Below, piece by piece: positions 45,701 through 58,400 of a stretch of 64,000 nucleotides of DNA. This stretch comes from Chionis minor (Eukaryota > Chordata > Aves > Charadriiformes > Chionididae). How positions within the stretch are numbered: the first letter of the stretch is position 1; every line of letters starts with the position of its first letter. The notes beneath the pieces are model-generated. The model did not search any database. It was not told the origin of the DNA and saw nothing but the letters and a program-made list of their open reading frames with translations. A program made the position numbers and the translations under genes. The DNA is taken from contig VZSF01002926.1 of the NCBI GenBank assembly GCA_013398295.1, positions 338,880-402,879 on the forward strand, in the 5' to 3' direction.

Positions 45701-46699
45701 CCGCAGCCAAACATGAGAGCTCACGCTTCGGCTGGGCCAGCTGCTTCGGCCCTTGAGGAACAAAACACGAGGACAGACGGGCTGGGGCCTGGACAAAGCC
45801 TGCGCTACGTGATGATCCCTCCTAGACGGGTGTCGCTGAGCATCTGGCTGCAGGGATCAGATCCACTGGTGCTGGACACTGACTCACGTTCCTCATCCCA
45901 AGACCTACGCTGCCAGACTACCCCGTGTCACACACGCTTCCATTCCACATGAGCACCAGTGCATTGCAAAACCTTTCCAGTTCTCGATGATGAAGGAAAT
46001 GGGCTTGCCACCAGTTCATGGTGCAGTTCCACTGCGGAAGAGGCCAAACCATTTCTCTTACCCACCAGCTCGCTTCTACTTTCAGGCAGCTTGATTCTTG
46101 GAGCAGTGAGGATGCACTCCATCAATTCACCTCCATCCAGGCGTGAGCAGCACCTGTGTTCCAGCTGCCATCCCTCGCTTCAGGGACTCAACCTGACAAG
46201 TGTGACACAGTGACATGTGCAATCTTAGCCTGGCCTGAAGGATCTTCCTTCAGGTGAATGGTATTTGTCACGAGTTTCTCAACTGAACATTCTACGAATT
46301 TTCTTGCAAACAAACAAGGAAAAAAAGGTTTCTTACCAGTTAGTGGTGCTCACCCTTCTTCCTTAGCCCCCTACAGAGAGCCTGGGGTGGAGAGAAGCTG
46401 AAGGCGTTGGGCTGGCAGTACCTCATTTTTGCCACATACACAGGTGTTATGGGCAAGTCTTGAGCAGACACTCTTATTATACAGTTTTAAACATTTCCCA
46501 TGATAAAGGTGTCAAAGTCCTCCCAAGTCCTTATTACATTTGCCGCTGACTTTTTTGCCCCAATATCTGATTATTTCTCTCTCCAAAGTGAGCCCATTAA
46601 TATTATTCATAGCCACAATAGACATGTAACAGTTCTGTATTAATTGCGTAATGGAGACACAGCAATCACACAAGTGCAAAGCTCCCTTCAGTACAGGCG

Positions 46700-46880
46700 A
46701 AGCTTTAGCTCTCCCTCTCTAGTGCAGAGCAAACACCAACAACTCCTTCTGTCCCCGTCCTTCCTTGCAAATCAGGCTATGCAGACTCCAGATCATTCTC
46801 TTTACTCTCTTCTGGATACTCTACATCTTCCTTGAAGTGTGATACACCAAAGCAGGCACACCGTTCCAGGTGAAGTCTTG
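46700..46880 (-). mobile_element. Ancient CR1-type fossil piece
   Basis: On the + strand, ctctttactctcttctggat (46797-46816), then cttccttgaagtgtgatac and ttccaggtgaagtcttgc, follow the reverse complement of a well-known block in old CR1/L3 elements ('...tctctggac...cttgaa.tg..g...ccaggtga.g.ct'). It is short and strongly diverged. The identity rests on remembered pattern only. Confidence 0.45.
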
Positions 46881-49238
46881 CAAACCCAGAGTGGAAAGGA
46901 AAGATGACTTTTTTCCTTCCTCAGAGGCTGTACTCCCCATGACTTGGTTTTGGTTTTGTTTCCCTTCTCCCCACCCGGCCCTCCCAATAGCAAGACATTA
47001 CCAGCTTAGTGCATTATAGTAAAGTACAAATTCACTATATATTCACAAATATACTGAACCAGAAATCCTCTTCTTGAAGAGCTGCTACTTCTCCCGTTAC
47101 TTGCGAACTACTCTTAGTATAGCTGGTTATTGCTCTTTGCCCTTCTCTTTCCTGAGTACATCTCCTTTCATCCGAGGAATTCATCCTCTGACCATTGGGG
47201 AGGTTCTCTCTGAGAAACACACCAAGCATTACTGCATCACCCCTTTTTTTGAAGGTGTGCAGGATGGTGATGCGTTTTGAAAAAGCTACCCGAGGCCTTA
47301 GGGTAAGAATGTAATTTTCAAGTTCTGATTTGTATTTTAAAAATTAAGTCACAAGAAAATATTTTTACAGTAGAATCAAGTGTAGAATACCATTTCAGAG
47401 CAGCTAAGTGGAACTGGGATGAGAATCAGATCTTCCATTCTCAGAAACTTAACAAGGACAGAAGAAGATCCCCCAGAGCGAACAGTCCCCAGGCCCAGTC
47501 CCCAAGTTACAAGTAACCAGAGGTGCCACAGTAAACTGCTCAAGCTCCCTTTTACAATTAATTGTCCTACATATTCCATTTCTCTGCCTGTTTGTAGGCC
47601 ATTTCAGAGTCACACTATTTTGAGCAGAAATACTCCAATTACCGCTCTGTTTTTTTTCCACGAACAATACATCTCCATTCGCTCGTGTTCTTCTTCCCCA
47701 GCCCTCTCAATGCTCCATCAAGTTGATTTTCACCAATTCCCCTAACCATTTTACCAGCTTTAATTTGTAGCCATTTCAATTACCTTGCTTTGCAGCTACA
47801 GTCATCTACCTTAGAGTGTTCTGGATGACTAATACCTAAGTCAAGATTTCCTGGTATCTCTTGAAGATATCTCACTTCTTCAAGTGAGAAAGACTTCTCA
47901 AAAAAAAGGCTCTTCCTCCACAGGTGGGTCAGTAGCACAGAATTACTATTTGATCAGTTAGCGCACGCAGATCACAGTACAGCGTCTAGATATGTGCACT
48001 TCCCAATGCAGTTAACCTGTGAAGTTCTCTGTGAAACAAAATTAAGATGCATTATTTTGTGTCTACTAAATAGTCCATAGTATCATTATTTATACCAACT
48101 AAGGTTACTTTCTCGTATATGACCAAAACCCACCATAATGTCCCACTTGGTAAGGAACAAATATGGAACACTGTCATCTTCCCTAAATACTTGTCCCTTA
48201 AAGTTTTATGGGAATGGGATGAAATTTTGTGAAATGCTGATCTTGCAAAAGCAACACAATTGGCAGTTACCAATCAACAGTGTAAACGGCAGAAAGTTAC
48301 AGAGATTTTCAGGCCGCTGAACTCTGATTTTAAGTTCAGATATATGGTCCTCTCATTTTTCAGTTTAATTCTGAATTTAAAGTTTATTAGAATCCTGCTA
48401 TTACATCATAATTTGAGTGGTAAATAATTCCTTAGAAAAGTCCTTACTGTTTCTTGCAAAAGACTACAATCACTGCTCTGACTTACTGATATCATTTACA
48501 GCCCAGTAAGTACTCATTATTCCAGCATTTTAAGGTTTTTATAACCTTTCCAAAATTATGAAAACCAAACCAGCAATGAATAACCCTTATTACCTATTCT
48601 TCAAATATAAAATCAAATATACTGAATTCAGTGTATACAAAACCCCACAAATATGAGAACTCTTAGCACAATAACATCAGCTTTTAAGTCCTAGTCTGTA
48701 TTTAAAAACCAGTCATGAAGTATACGCCTTATATACCTTAATTAGAGGCCTTTAATGTTCTTACCTGTTTCAACTTTACCAAACAACAGCACTACTAAAT
48801 ATCACGGTGTATTAGTCAGTTCATGAAAGAGGAATTATATTGCAGGTGTGTATAAATGTATGTGGAAATTAAGAACAGAAATACTGCTTATTTCAAAATA
48901 TCATTAGAATGAATAGACATTTCACATAGCAGCAGACATGTAAGCATATTGTCTTCTATTTACAGCTGCAAGAAAGAAAAAAATATTTTGAGTGCAGAAT
49001 TCCAACACTGTCGCCCTTGCTTAACAGTTTCAGATCAATTCTCTCTTTCAAAACAATGTTTAAAATCCTTTATACTTTGTATACTTCTTAGCTGTAACCT
49101 ACCAGGTCCAGTATGCAATTATCAGTGTGGGTTCACTAATTTTTAAAACTTTGTTATCACACATCTGCACAAGCAGCTCTCCAACACAAAAATACACTTT
49201 AATTCTTCAACACATGAAATAGGTAAGATGGTATAAGA

Positions 49239-49244
49239 TTTATT
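49239..49244 (-). terminator. DNAJC1: DNAJC1 candidate polyadenylation signal
   Basis: TTTATT on + reads AATAAA on -, about 130 bases after the stop codon. It is the first such hexamer downstream of the gene. Transcript data would be needed to know if it is used. Confidence 0.5.
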
Positions 49245-49370
49245 GATATTTTCTTTTACTAAGGCACATGACGTATAGAAATACTGAGGTACAAAAATGC
49301 AGTTTCCTGCATATGAGATTTAAAACCCCATTTTGACAAAGATAAGCTACATCTCTTCTGCTCAGAACAT
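49239..49370 (-). other. DNAJC1: DNAJC1 proximal 3' UTR
   Basis: This is the stretch from the stop to the nearest polyadenylation signal on the minus strand. It is about 130 bases and AT-rich. A longer form using a signal further left cannot be excluded, as other TTTATT (AATAAA on -) sites occur. Confidence 0.5.
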
Positions 49371-49439
49371 TCAGCTTTTAGCCATCTTTTTCTTTTGTAC
49401 CAGTTCAACAAGCAACTTGTATCTTGCTATACACTCCTC
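49371..49439 (-). CDS. DNAJC1: DNAJC1 terminal exon, end of SANT2
   Basis: On the minus strand CCTTTTAG is followed by 69 bases encoding [20 protein letters not shown], then KS and TGA. This is the third helix of SANT2 and a Lys-rich C-terminus. Human DNAJC1 differs by little, with a Gln in place of the Met as I recall. The exon begins in phase 0. Confidence 0.95.
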   Translation of the reverse strand, partial: EECIARYKLLVELVQKKKMAKS

Positions 49440-52400
49440 CTAAAAGGAAAAACAAAAATAATAATTAAAAGTTTGACATTTTAGTATTGCTTTAACTCTA
49501 TACATGCTATCTCAATCTAGAAAAGCTAGTTTCTGGGGGTTGTGTGGGAGCCTTTTTGGTTTTGCTGGTGGTTTGTTGTTGGTTTTTTTTTTAAAGTTGC
49601 ACACTGAATTTCAGAAGGAAAATCTACATCTGGTGAAGGGCAGATTAGACAGATGACCTTGCAATTTACGTTTCTTAATGGATAATTTCCCTCTTTAAAA
49701 AGCACACGAAGCCAAGAGAAGAGCTGTGCAGCATTTCTTGACAATGACTGTAGAAGCACTCGTGAAACAGTTGTACTGTAATATCTATTTCAGAACAGTT
49801 ATTGTGGTATGAGCCATGCTGCAGACAGGTCAAGACAAGCCTTTAGTCACTAACACAGCACCTACTGACACCAGATACTGTTGAACGGCTTCAGAGCCAG
49901 AGAACCACTCAAATCCCCCACCCGCGTCTCCTGCTCTCTCCCACTGTATTTGGCACAAATAAAATTAGGTTTTTCTGCAGCTACGACAACTGAAGCAAGT
50001 ACACTAAGCTATTACAACTACTACAGAATCTAGAATCTAGTACAGACCAACTACATCAATGACAACGAACGCTATTTAAAAAAGATTATACTTACAAAAA
50101 GAACATTAGATAGATTATTGAGCATTTAACACTTGCAGCTGGATTACTTTTTATTTTGTTTGTTCACTGAGATGGGTTGAGAAAGGTATTGAGAAAGTGT
50201 TAAGCAAAGTGCCTCACCAGTATTTGGTTACTAACTTTGGATCAGAATTTGTTCTAAAATCTAATTTGTCCTGCAATTGAAGATCTGAAAGGCAGAGGAG
50301 AGGTAGCTATTTTAAATGAATCAGGAGGTATTTCAACATTTTCTGTAATAGATCAAACAAACTGAATTAAATTACATTTAAAATAAAAATGACAAACATG
50401 ACAGTAATGCCCTTTAGGTCCATTATGTCTGGACTGATAGGCTAAGTAAAGACCTCACCTTTTTGCATGGACCCTCAGTTCTTAAGGTAATCATAAATTG
50501 GCAGAAAATACATTTCCCTCCAATTTGTACTATAGTTCAAACAAAACTAAGCATACCTTGCTTTTTCCAGGAACACACTTTGCTATTTTATCCCAGCGAT
50601 CCGATGTTCCCTTTGGGTACTGCTGCAAGGCCATTTCAAGAAGTTTCTGCTGATTTTGAGTCCACACTTCTTCTGGGGCACGGCTTCTCTCTCTTTTTCT
50701 GCTCTCGTCATCACTCTCTTCCTCCTGCTCTGTGTTATCAAAATCTTTCTGGCGTCTTCCTCTGCCCTTCTCTTCTGATACCTCTTTAGTTGCCGGTAGA
50801 GTATTTTCTGGTGCTTTGATGATTTTTCGTTTGCGGTGTCTAGTTTCACTTGCAATGGTCTCCTTTTGATCTATTTGGACATCCATCTGCTCTGGGATAT
50901 GATCATAGTTCCGCTCTTCCTCCTCTTCCTCCTCCCTTTCTCTCTGGGTGATTATGTGGTCTGGCAAATTCATGTTGACTTTGACATTCTTGGAATTCTG
51001 GGCCAGTGTTCTAAGTTCAGAGAGTCTAATGGTACCTGTTAGAAGTATTGTTGTTACACTTTTAAAAAATAAAACAAACCACAAACAAGCAGGGAACTGC
51101 CTGCAAATAAAAGGTACGCGGAATAGTGCATAGAAAAAAAGCTCTTCTGGATTAAGAGCTTCAGGAAAATGCTTATTGAGAAATCAAGGTATTTGTTACG
51201 ATGCACTGAACTTTGCCAAATATAAGCTTATATGTGAAGTACTAGTAAGTTTCCACAGTGATATAAACAAACATACCAGAACAGCCTGAACAAATGAACA
51301 AACCCCACAATAAACTGAATAAGAAAGCCTGGGAAGATGTAGCTAAAGGGAAACATTCCCTCAGAAAACCCATCAGTTCTTCTCTTTGCTCAAAGTAAAG
51401 CAAGGTTGCAAAAGTATCTCTGCAAAGCCTACCCTGGAAGGTACAACATGCACAAAGTTGCATAGCTATAATCCAAATATAGCGCTTTCTGTGAGCTTCA
51501 GCAAGGATCTAGCAGCACACACCTGGTGTATATGAGACAGAATCCTTCAGTTGCTTGGCTTTCATGGTAACCTACAAGAAAACAGCAATAAAAAAAAAAG
51601 GACTATTAAAAAAGTTACATTATTGGGGCTGTTGAAAAATTCATTAGCAGCTTCCTGCAAAATACCGACATCGAACACACATTAAATAGGGCAAGGCTGA
51701 TGACGTTCTGCTGGCTTTGCTCATATGTGGATCGCCAGCTGGCAAAAAGTAACCTTCCAGACTTTGTCCTTTCTAAAACATTCCCAGCTTATTAAAATAA
51801 TGTAAGCAATGCTACACATTTCTATTACTATTGAGATAATACATCACAGTTGATATTCAAACTTCATTTTCTTTCATTGCTAAATGCTTGTTTCTCTAAC
51901 CTAAAAATACCACAAGGAGAGGAGGAAAGCACATGGTACCGAAGTATTTTAACTACGTAGAGACACGGGGCTGTAAAGCTATTTGCTGGAAGAAAAAGAA
52001 AATATAAGGATTCAGGATTTTTGTTCTATGACAAGATTCATAAGAGTACTTCAATAGTTAAAAGAAATCCCAACTTTAATCGGAACCAACTAGTCTAGTC
52101 TATTTGGTTCCTCCCACCCACCTTTCCGCCCATGAAATTGCAAGCACTGGATCTCCTTAACGAAGTGACAGGAAGACTTAACAAGGCAAAATGGTCTATT
52201 TTCCCTACAAATTAAGCCTCATTTTCTGGGATGGTTGAGTTTAGATGAAAACTCCATGAACAAAAAAATCCCAACTCTGATTAAGCAAAACCTTTATCCA
52301 GAGGTAGACATCTGGCACAGAAAACTCCAGTTTCTACTGCTGCAGTACGATAAAGTTTCAGTCGTTCACAGAGAAATCTCAGAATACTAATACGATGAGA

Positions 52401-55400
52401 TAATTTTAAGTAGCACTCCCAGTTCTGTGATTTGCATGACCCTGATTTTGAAACAACAGGATGGATCCTCCTTGCAACAGGTGTTCCACTAATAGAAATT
52501 GTCTTCCTTGAAGAGTTTATAATCTAAAACAATCCAAATTAAAATGTTCGTGTTCCATTTTCATTATTAACAGAGTGTCTCTAGAGGGCCAATGCGTCAA
52601 AAGGCTGAGTGGAGGGGAATCCACTCCTGACTGCTGAACAGAATGGCTCCTAAGCAGTGGTCTGCTATGCATCTCTTAAATAGAAATTATGTTATATAAA
52701 CTGGATTACAATAGACTATTTTGAAAAGAGTGATGCATGCAGAGTTTGTCAGGCAAACAAGGAGCCGATCCTTTAGAGCTTACTGCAATGATGCAGTGGA
52801 TTCATTGCGAGTATGACAAGGCATTATCCTTCTACGTTCATGTATTCCAGAAAACTGTTTCTAAACCATTTCGCTGTTTTTAAGCACTTCTTTCAAAGAT
52901 TTACAGCCTGCTCATAAGGCTAAGGAAGGCAGGAAAAAGAGAGAAGAAAAGATTCCCTGAACAAAACAGGGCAGATTAAATTGCAAGCCAAGACAAAGAC
53001 AGGTATACCGAGTTGCTACCTCAGTGCCAAAGTTTGGTTTTCGCTATGTTGAACCTCTGATGTTTTCAAAGGTTGGCAATTATCATTTTATCTTTCAAAC
53101 TGAGACTACACATGCAACATAAACTTTGCATTTGAAGTGGTGCAAATCAACATGCTGAAGTTTCCTTTACAAGACAGACCTTCCCAAATTGGGTTAGCGA
53201 AAGTATCCCATAATAGATATAAATTTTGCTGCATATTACATCTAATTGAATTACAAACTAAATCAACCCTCTCCACTAGAACAGTGAAGGATTTTGTTTT
53301 ACTCCTAGATCCTAATGGCATTTCATATTTCCCCCTACATGTAAAAAGTTCAGCAGTAACAGTCTTGCCATAGGTTATCTTATTTTGGATAACTTCAGCC
53401 ATAGTAACTTGGTGAACCCAGATGTAGCACTTGTAGTTAAGTTACTTCATATACCACATCCACTATTTCCAAGACTTTCTTTTTTGAAGGCATTATGATA
53501 TCTGCCCATATTTTGATGGAGTTTCAATTTGAACATTCACCAGGTAAGCTGGAAGTAACAACTGTGTGTACAGTTTAGATACAGAAAATCTACAATTTCA
53601 AACACTGAACAAGCACCTTCAGTTGACACAAGTTTGACAACTCATCAAGCTTCTTACAGCTTTACAGGTTACACAGGAAGATTATTTGTCTATTATTCTC
53701 TTTTTTTTTTTTTGGTTAGCTTTATTCTTCATATGGATAATTTTGAAAGTCCTTCTCCAGGTGCTATGTACAGTTCATGTTTACTCCAAGTCTTTTCACT
53801 TAGAGTTCAGGTATCACTTATTTAGACTTAAGATATATTTGTCCATCAACTGTTATTGCTTTTAAAGATGCTGACACAGGGCAAGCATCACAATATGTCA
53901 GTCTTAAACTACTAAGGATTATTACGAATCCAAGCTATGGAACATATGAAATTGTATTTCAGTTTGATCTGTTTGAGTTTAATCATTGCTCTTGCCACTC
54001 AAATTTGCAGACTCTTCTGTTGCCAGTTCCTCCATACTTTCTGACATCCTTAAAATAAATTTAAGTTTCCTCTCCAGGGGTGAGTAGTGTTATCTACGAG
54101 CTAGTTCTTAACAGTGATTTTTTTAAAAAATGCAACGTAAGTTGCTCCATTCTGCCCTCTACTCAATTTCTTATCATAACTCGCTTATATTATTAATTTT
54201 TCATTAGGTAACAGATCAACATACTTGGAAGTACTGTTATTCAAAGGATGAAGCAGTTGTAGAATTACTCTCCTTGTTATTCTTGCTGATTGTTACTGCA
54301 TAATGCTCTAAAATTGCAGTTTTCATGTATATTAAATTATGAGTTTTATCATGACTAGGAAAAGTTGTGCTAAAAGCCTGCTGTTACTGACAACAGCTTT
54401 CACCAGAGTATTAGCCAGCCCTTAAGAAATCCTGGGTCTGGGGACACCTTAAATAATAAGGATCAAGACTGTGAAATTGATTTAAAACAGAAGAGGGCGG
54501 ATCTCATATTCCTCCAAGTGTTTGTACTACTGAACAGACACACTGCATTATTTTATAGGAAGCAACTGTAAACGTTGCTGTTTCTATGCCCAAATAATGT
54601 AGGCATCCCTGTACTCCACAGGGATAACAGAAGTCACAAATAAATTCAGGTAATCACATGCACAGTGAAACAGATTTTCTTAGACAGAGCAAGATGACCA
54701 AAAAAAAGAAAGTTAGACGCAAGCAATCCAATTGCTGAAGTAGAAACCAAACCATCTTACTATGGGACCTACAGAATGAAGCCACAGGAACAGTTTGCTC
54801 CCAAGAACTCCCTTCTGAATTCAGTTTCAATAGCTCTTCAGCGACAACGAGATTTTATTGAAAGCAAGTGGGATTAGTGGGATGATTTTATGCGATGAAA
54901 GCCAGGCAGAGCTGGTTTCCTCCTGTACTGCTGACAATTAGTCCGCATCACAAGACTAGTTGCTACTCAACGAGACACCTAGCAGTAAAAACATTGCTCG
55001 TTGTGATCGTCCAGATGTTAAATCTCTTGTTATCCTGGACACCCACCACCTCTCTCAGGTGGGACAATCGATGCTTCAGAGATATACAGGAGGAGAAAAA
55101 AATAAATTATTCAGAGTCAGCTTGAAAGACGCTCAGTAGCACAGGCAAAAGCAAATTTTGCTATTACATGAGTGAGAGGCTGCTTTTTATCCTTCAGGAA
55201 ACCCAGGCATTAAAAAAAAGCAGAGAATTTTGACAGACCTGGAGGGAAAATCCCTGTAAAGTCAGGTACAGTGATCCTACTGATGCCAAACAGAGAGAAA
55301 CAGCCCTTTTGCAGAAGATGAAGAGCAATTCCCCATTTCCATAGCAGCAGCCACCCGTCCCTCACTTCAGGTGACCCTGCCAGCACCAAGAGCAGCCCAG

Positions 55401-58400
55401 CTTGGCAGGGCACACGCCAAGGGGCCTTTGAAGCCTTTGCCATTTTGCTGTCTCCTGGCAATGTTCTGTGGGCAACAATCTACCTTCCTTCTCTGAACAG
55501 GATACCATTTTGATTAGGATTGCACCAGATAATTACGGAAGTATGAATCTCTTGGGTTCTGAGAATGTTCTGAGAAAATAATCTGGGGTTTGCAGAGGAA
55601 GAAATAACTCATGTCACTTGACTTCCCACATGTATGTAACCTTCTTGCAGGGAAGGATGATAGGTTATTGTGCTATTGAAAACTGGAGGTTCCGATAAAA
55701 TTGTTTACTATTCTTAGCATCTTCCTCAGGAGGAGTTCTCCAAGTATTTACTAAAGCTGTCACAGTTTCTCAGCATCAACTACCAGAAATTCTGTTCACC
55801 CAGTAAACATCTTCCTCCATTCTCTCCATCTAGTTACGTCGTGCAAAAATGCCAAGATTTGTGGAATTATGGAAAAAAATAATGTGGAGACAGCCTGTGA
55901 GTAGTTGAGGCTAATATGCAGCAATGAGGAATTTCTTCAATCTTTGAGGCTAATTTGAGTTATAATCACATTTTTTCTCGTAAAGGAAAGCCAGACACAG
56001 AAGGATTTTAATGCCTCCCCGGCTTTGTCAAAGTAGGTTTTTGCAGATCTAACCTTCCAGAACAGCACAGATTTTGCCAAATTTGATGTTCTCCCCTTAC
56101 AACCAAAATACGACCTGCTGCACTGAGTTGTTCTTCCAATCCAGATCTAAATAGCTTTTTCACAGCAACCGCAATTGTATCAAGAACTGTTTGTCCCAAG
56201 TCAGACAACAGCAATGACCCATTCCTTTATCTTCACGTGACAGACTCAAAATTTGTTGCTTTATAAACTGCCTTCCCTTACACTAGAAGGGCTGCTAAAA
56301 TTGTCTTCAAGTTTTAACAGATTGGTGAAACTTCAAACGCTAAAGCATCAAGCCAAATCATTCTCCATTTTTGCAAGTACCCTAATTTGCAACTTACTAG
56401 ATCTCTTGAAATGAAGTATTTCAAATCAGAAGACGTACCTTTGTTTTGGCACTGCTTATAACCATTCGCTCACTAGATTGTTACTGACTTTCTCAAAAGT
56501 ATGTAACATAACTAGCCTTTATCCACTGTGTAAATTGCACGTTGAATTTAATGTTAACATAGCAAATGAGTATTTTAAGGAGAACATGCTTTTATTCTTA
56601 AAAGAACTAAAAAATATGTTATAAATTTAACTGAATTTGCTCAGACCGACCAGTTGCAGCCGGCAACAGTACAGTTTTCTTATGGTTATGGACTTTGAAG
56701 CCGTGTGTGATTCTGAACTTTGCCACAGCAGATGGAGAAGAGGTAGCTACCTCAACAGAAATCCCCCAAACAACTGTGAGTTTAATTATGAGGCAGTTTA
56801 AGATGTGGCCTGCAAAAAAGACAAACTTAGCCTAAACCACCAGATGCAGAACACTGGCCTCTCTCTGGCTCAAGGGACCAAATAGTTAACTTAAAGCAGC
56901 AGAAGAATTGCTCCTTTTTTTGAGGGCACAGAAAGAGGAAGAACTCAGCAACTAGAATTGTCATGATGCCAGAGACTTCATACTAGGTGGTTTTTGTTGG
57001 GTTTGGGTTGGTTTTTTTTGTTTGTTTTGGTTGGGGTTTTTTTCAGTTAAAAATCCCTGTTTGAGAGTCTTTAGCTCAATACTATGGGCAGTCCACTCAT
57101 GTAAGAGAGGAGTTTGGCTCAAACGCTCCTTGCAACAACTGCTTGGACATCTTACCTCATGACTGTTGATGCAAAATGCATTACCTTTCCTGAGAGCCAG
57201 AAAATTTGAATTCTGCAATGGCATTCAAACCCAGCTCACTGAGATGTATGTGGGACATTACGTTAATTCAAGCCACCCTGAAAAGCTGCAGCAGCACTGG
57301 CTTGACCACCCCACAAACCATCTATTTGAATTAAAAGTCGGTGCCCAGCTGTCTTCTGTAAAAAACTTTCTCCTCTAAGTGAGAAGAATGCGCTGGTCAT
57401 GCTTTATGAGAGGGAAATGAATGTGTTTTGCATGTGGGTATAAGATGTATCAGGCTGCCCAATTCTGCAAAAACTGCAGGGGCAACTGTAGGACTGCACA
57501 GAAGAAAACTTTGTGCAATGAGGGAACTGTAAACAGCAGCCACCTTTTCCTCCCCTCCAAGTACCACCAGAGACATTCTGGTGTGTCTGTGGGATTAGAC
57601 AGGTGTTTTGAAGATTTCTCTCTCATATTGAGGGATCTACATGACCTACATACGATCTAAATCCCATCTTAGATATTCATAACCTCTTTTGGACCTCGAT
57701 CTAGAGCTAGGTCTTTATCCTTCAATAAGCAACTGGAAGAACTATTGATTACATAAATATATGCAAGCTGCTAAGGGCGAAATGTTTCAGAATACCCACA
57801 ACGGGAGAGCACAGTAACTGAGTTAATGCAGACATAGTATACAAAATGAAAACATACCTAGGAAAACACTTAATCACCAGAAGCAAAAAAACTAATAAAC
57901 TGATGAACTTTTTCATATGGCTCACTTCTCAGGTAGATTTTTTTTTTGCTGGCAAGGTAATGAGCTTGCATTTGTCAAAAATAAGAAATTATTTTAGAAT
58001 GGCATATAAAGTACAATGGGCACAAACTCACGCAGTCAGACTTAAAGGCTGAAACTGTTGCTTTGACATACGAGAGAGATGACAAAATAAGCACCCCCCA
58101 AACCTTATGCTTTCAAGTTTCATGATAATTCAGAATGTCTGCTAAAATATATCCACCTGTCTATTGTTCTGCTGTCTACCTTAGTGTTTTTCTATACGAG
58201 CAGCAAATCCCAATCAGTCTGGGTTTGCAACACAAATGCATGAGATTAGTGACTGCAGAAGCAAGCAGAATCAGTCTAAATCCTGTAAGACAAGTGAATG
58301 ATATTACTTCACAAGTATGAAATCTAAGATCTCTTTGCCTTTAATTTAAAAAACCTGTACCTAATAATCACATTAAAGTCTGTTTGGCATGCCAGACAGC

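Larger units (their letters stand above)
42486..49220. other. Intergenic interval between convergent genes
   Basis: About 6.7 kb lie between the two 3' ends. A GGAGGA-type repeat is at about 42767-42797. A stretch from about 43150 to 46250 is richer in G+C, with several short open frames (for example 45488-45952, 154 codons, +) that I do not recognise and do not call genes. A CR1 fossil piece is near 46700-46880. From 46900 to 49220 it is AT-rich, with nothing I can identify. Confidence 0.7.

Noticed and set aside
45488..45952. Plus-strand frame of 154 codons between the genes
   Set aside because: It is not called as a gene. No start context, splice site, promoter or family likeness was seen. 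It is mentioned as part of a low-interest finding only.
50463..50789. Plus-strand open frame of 108 codons
   Set aside because: It is antisense to the DNAJC1 SANT2 exon, whose splice sites and protein match are decisive.
57421..57660. Cys-rich frame resembling a zinc ribbon (CFACG...FCKNC)
   Set aside because: It lies in the DNAJC1 intron with no flanking splice sites or family match. The Cys pairs are most easily explained by chance.
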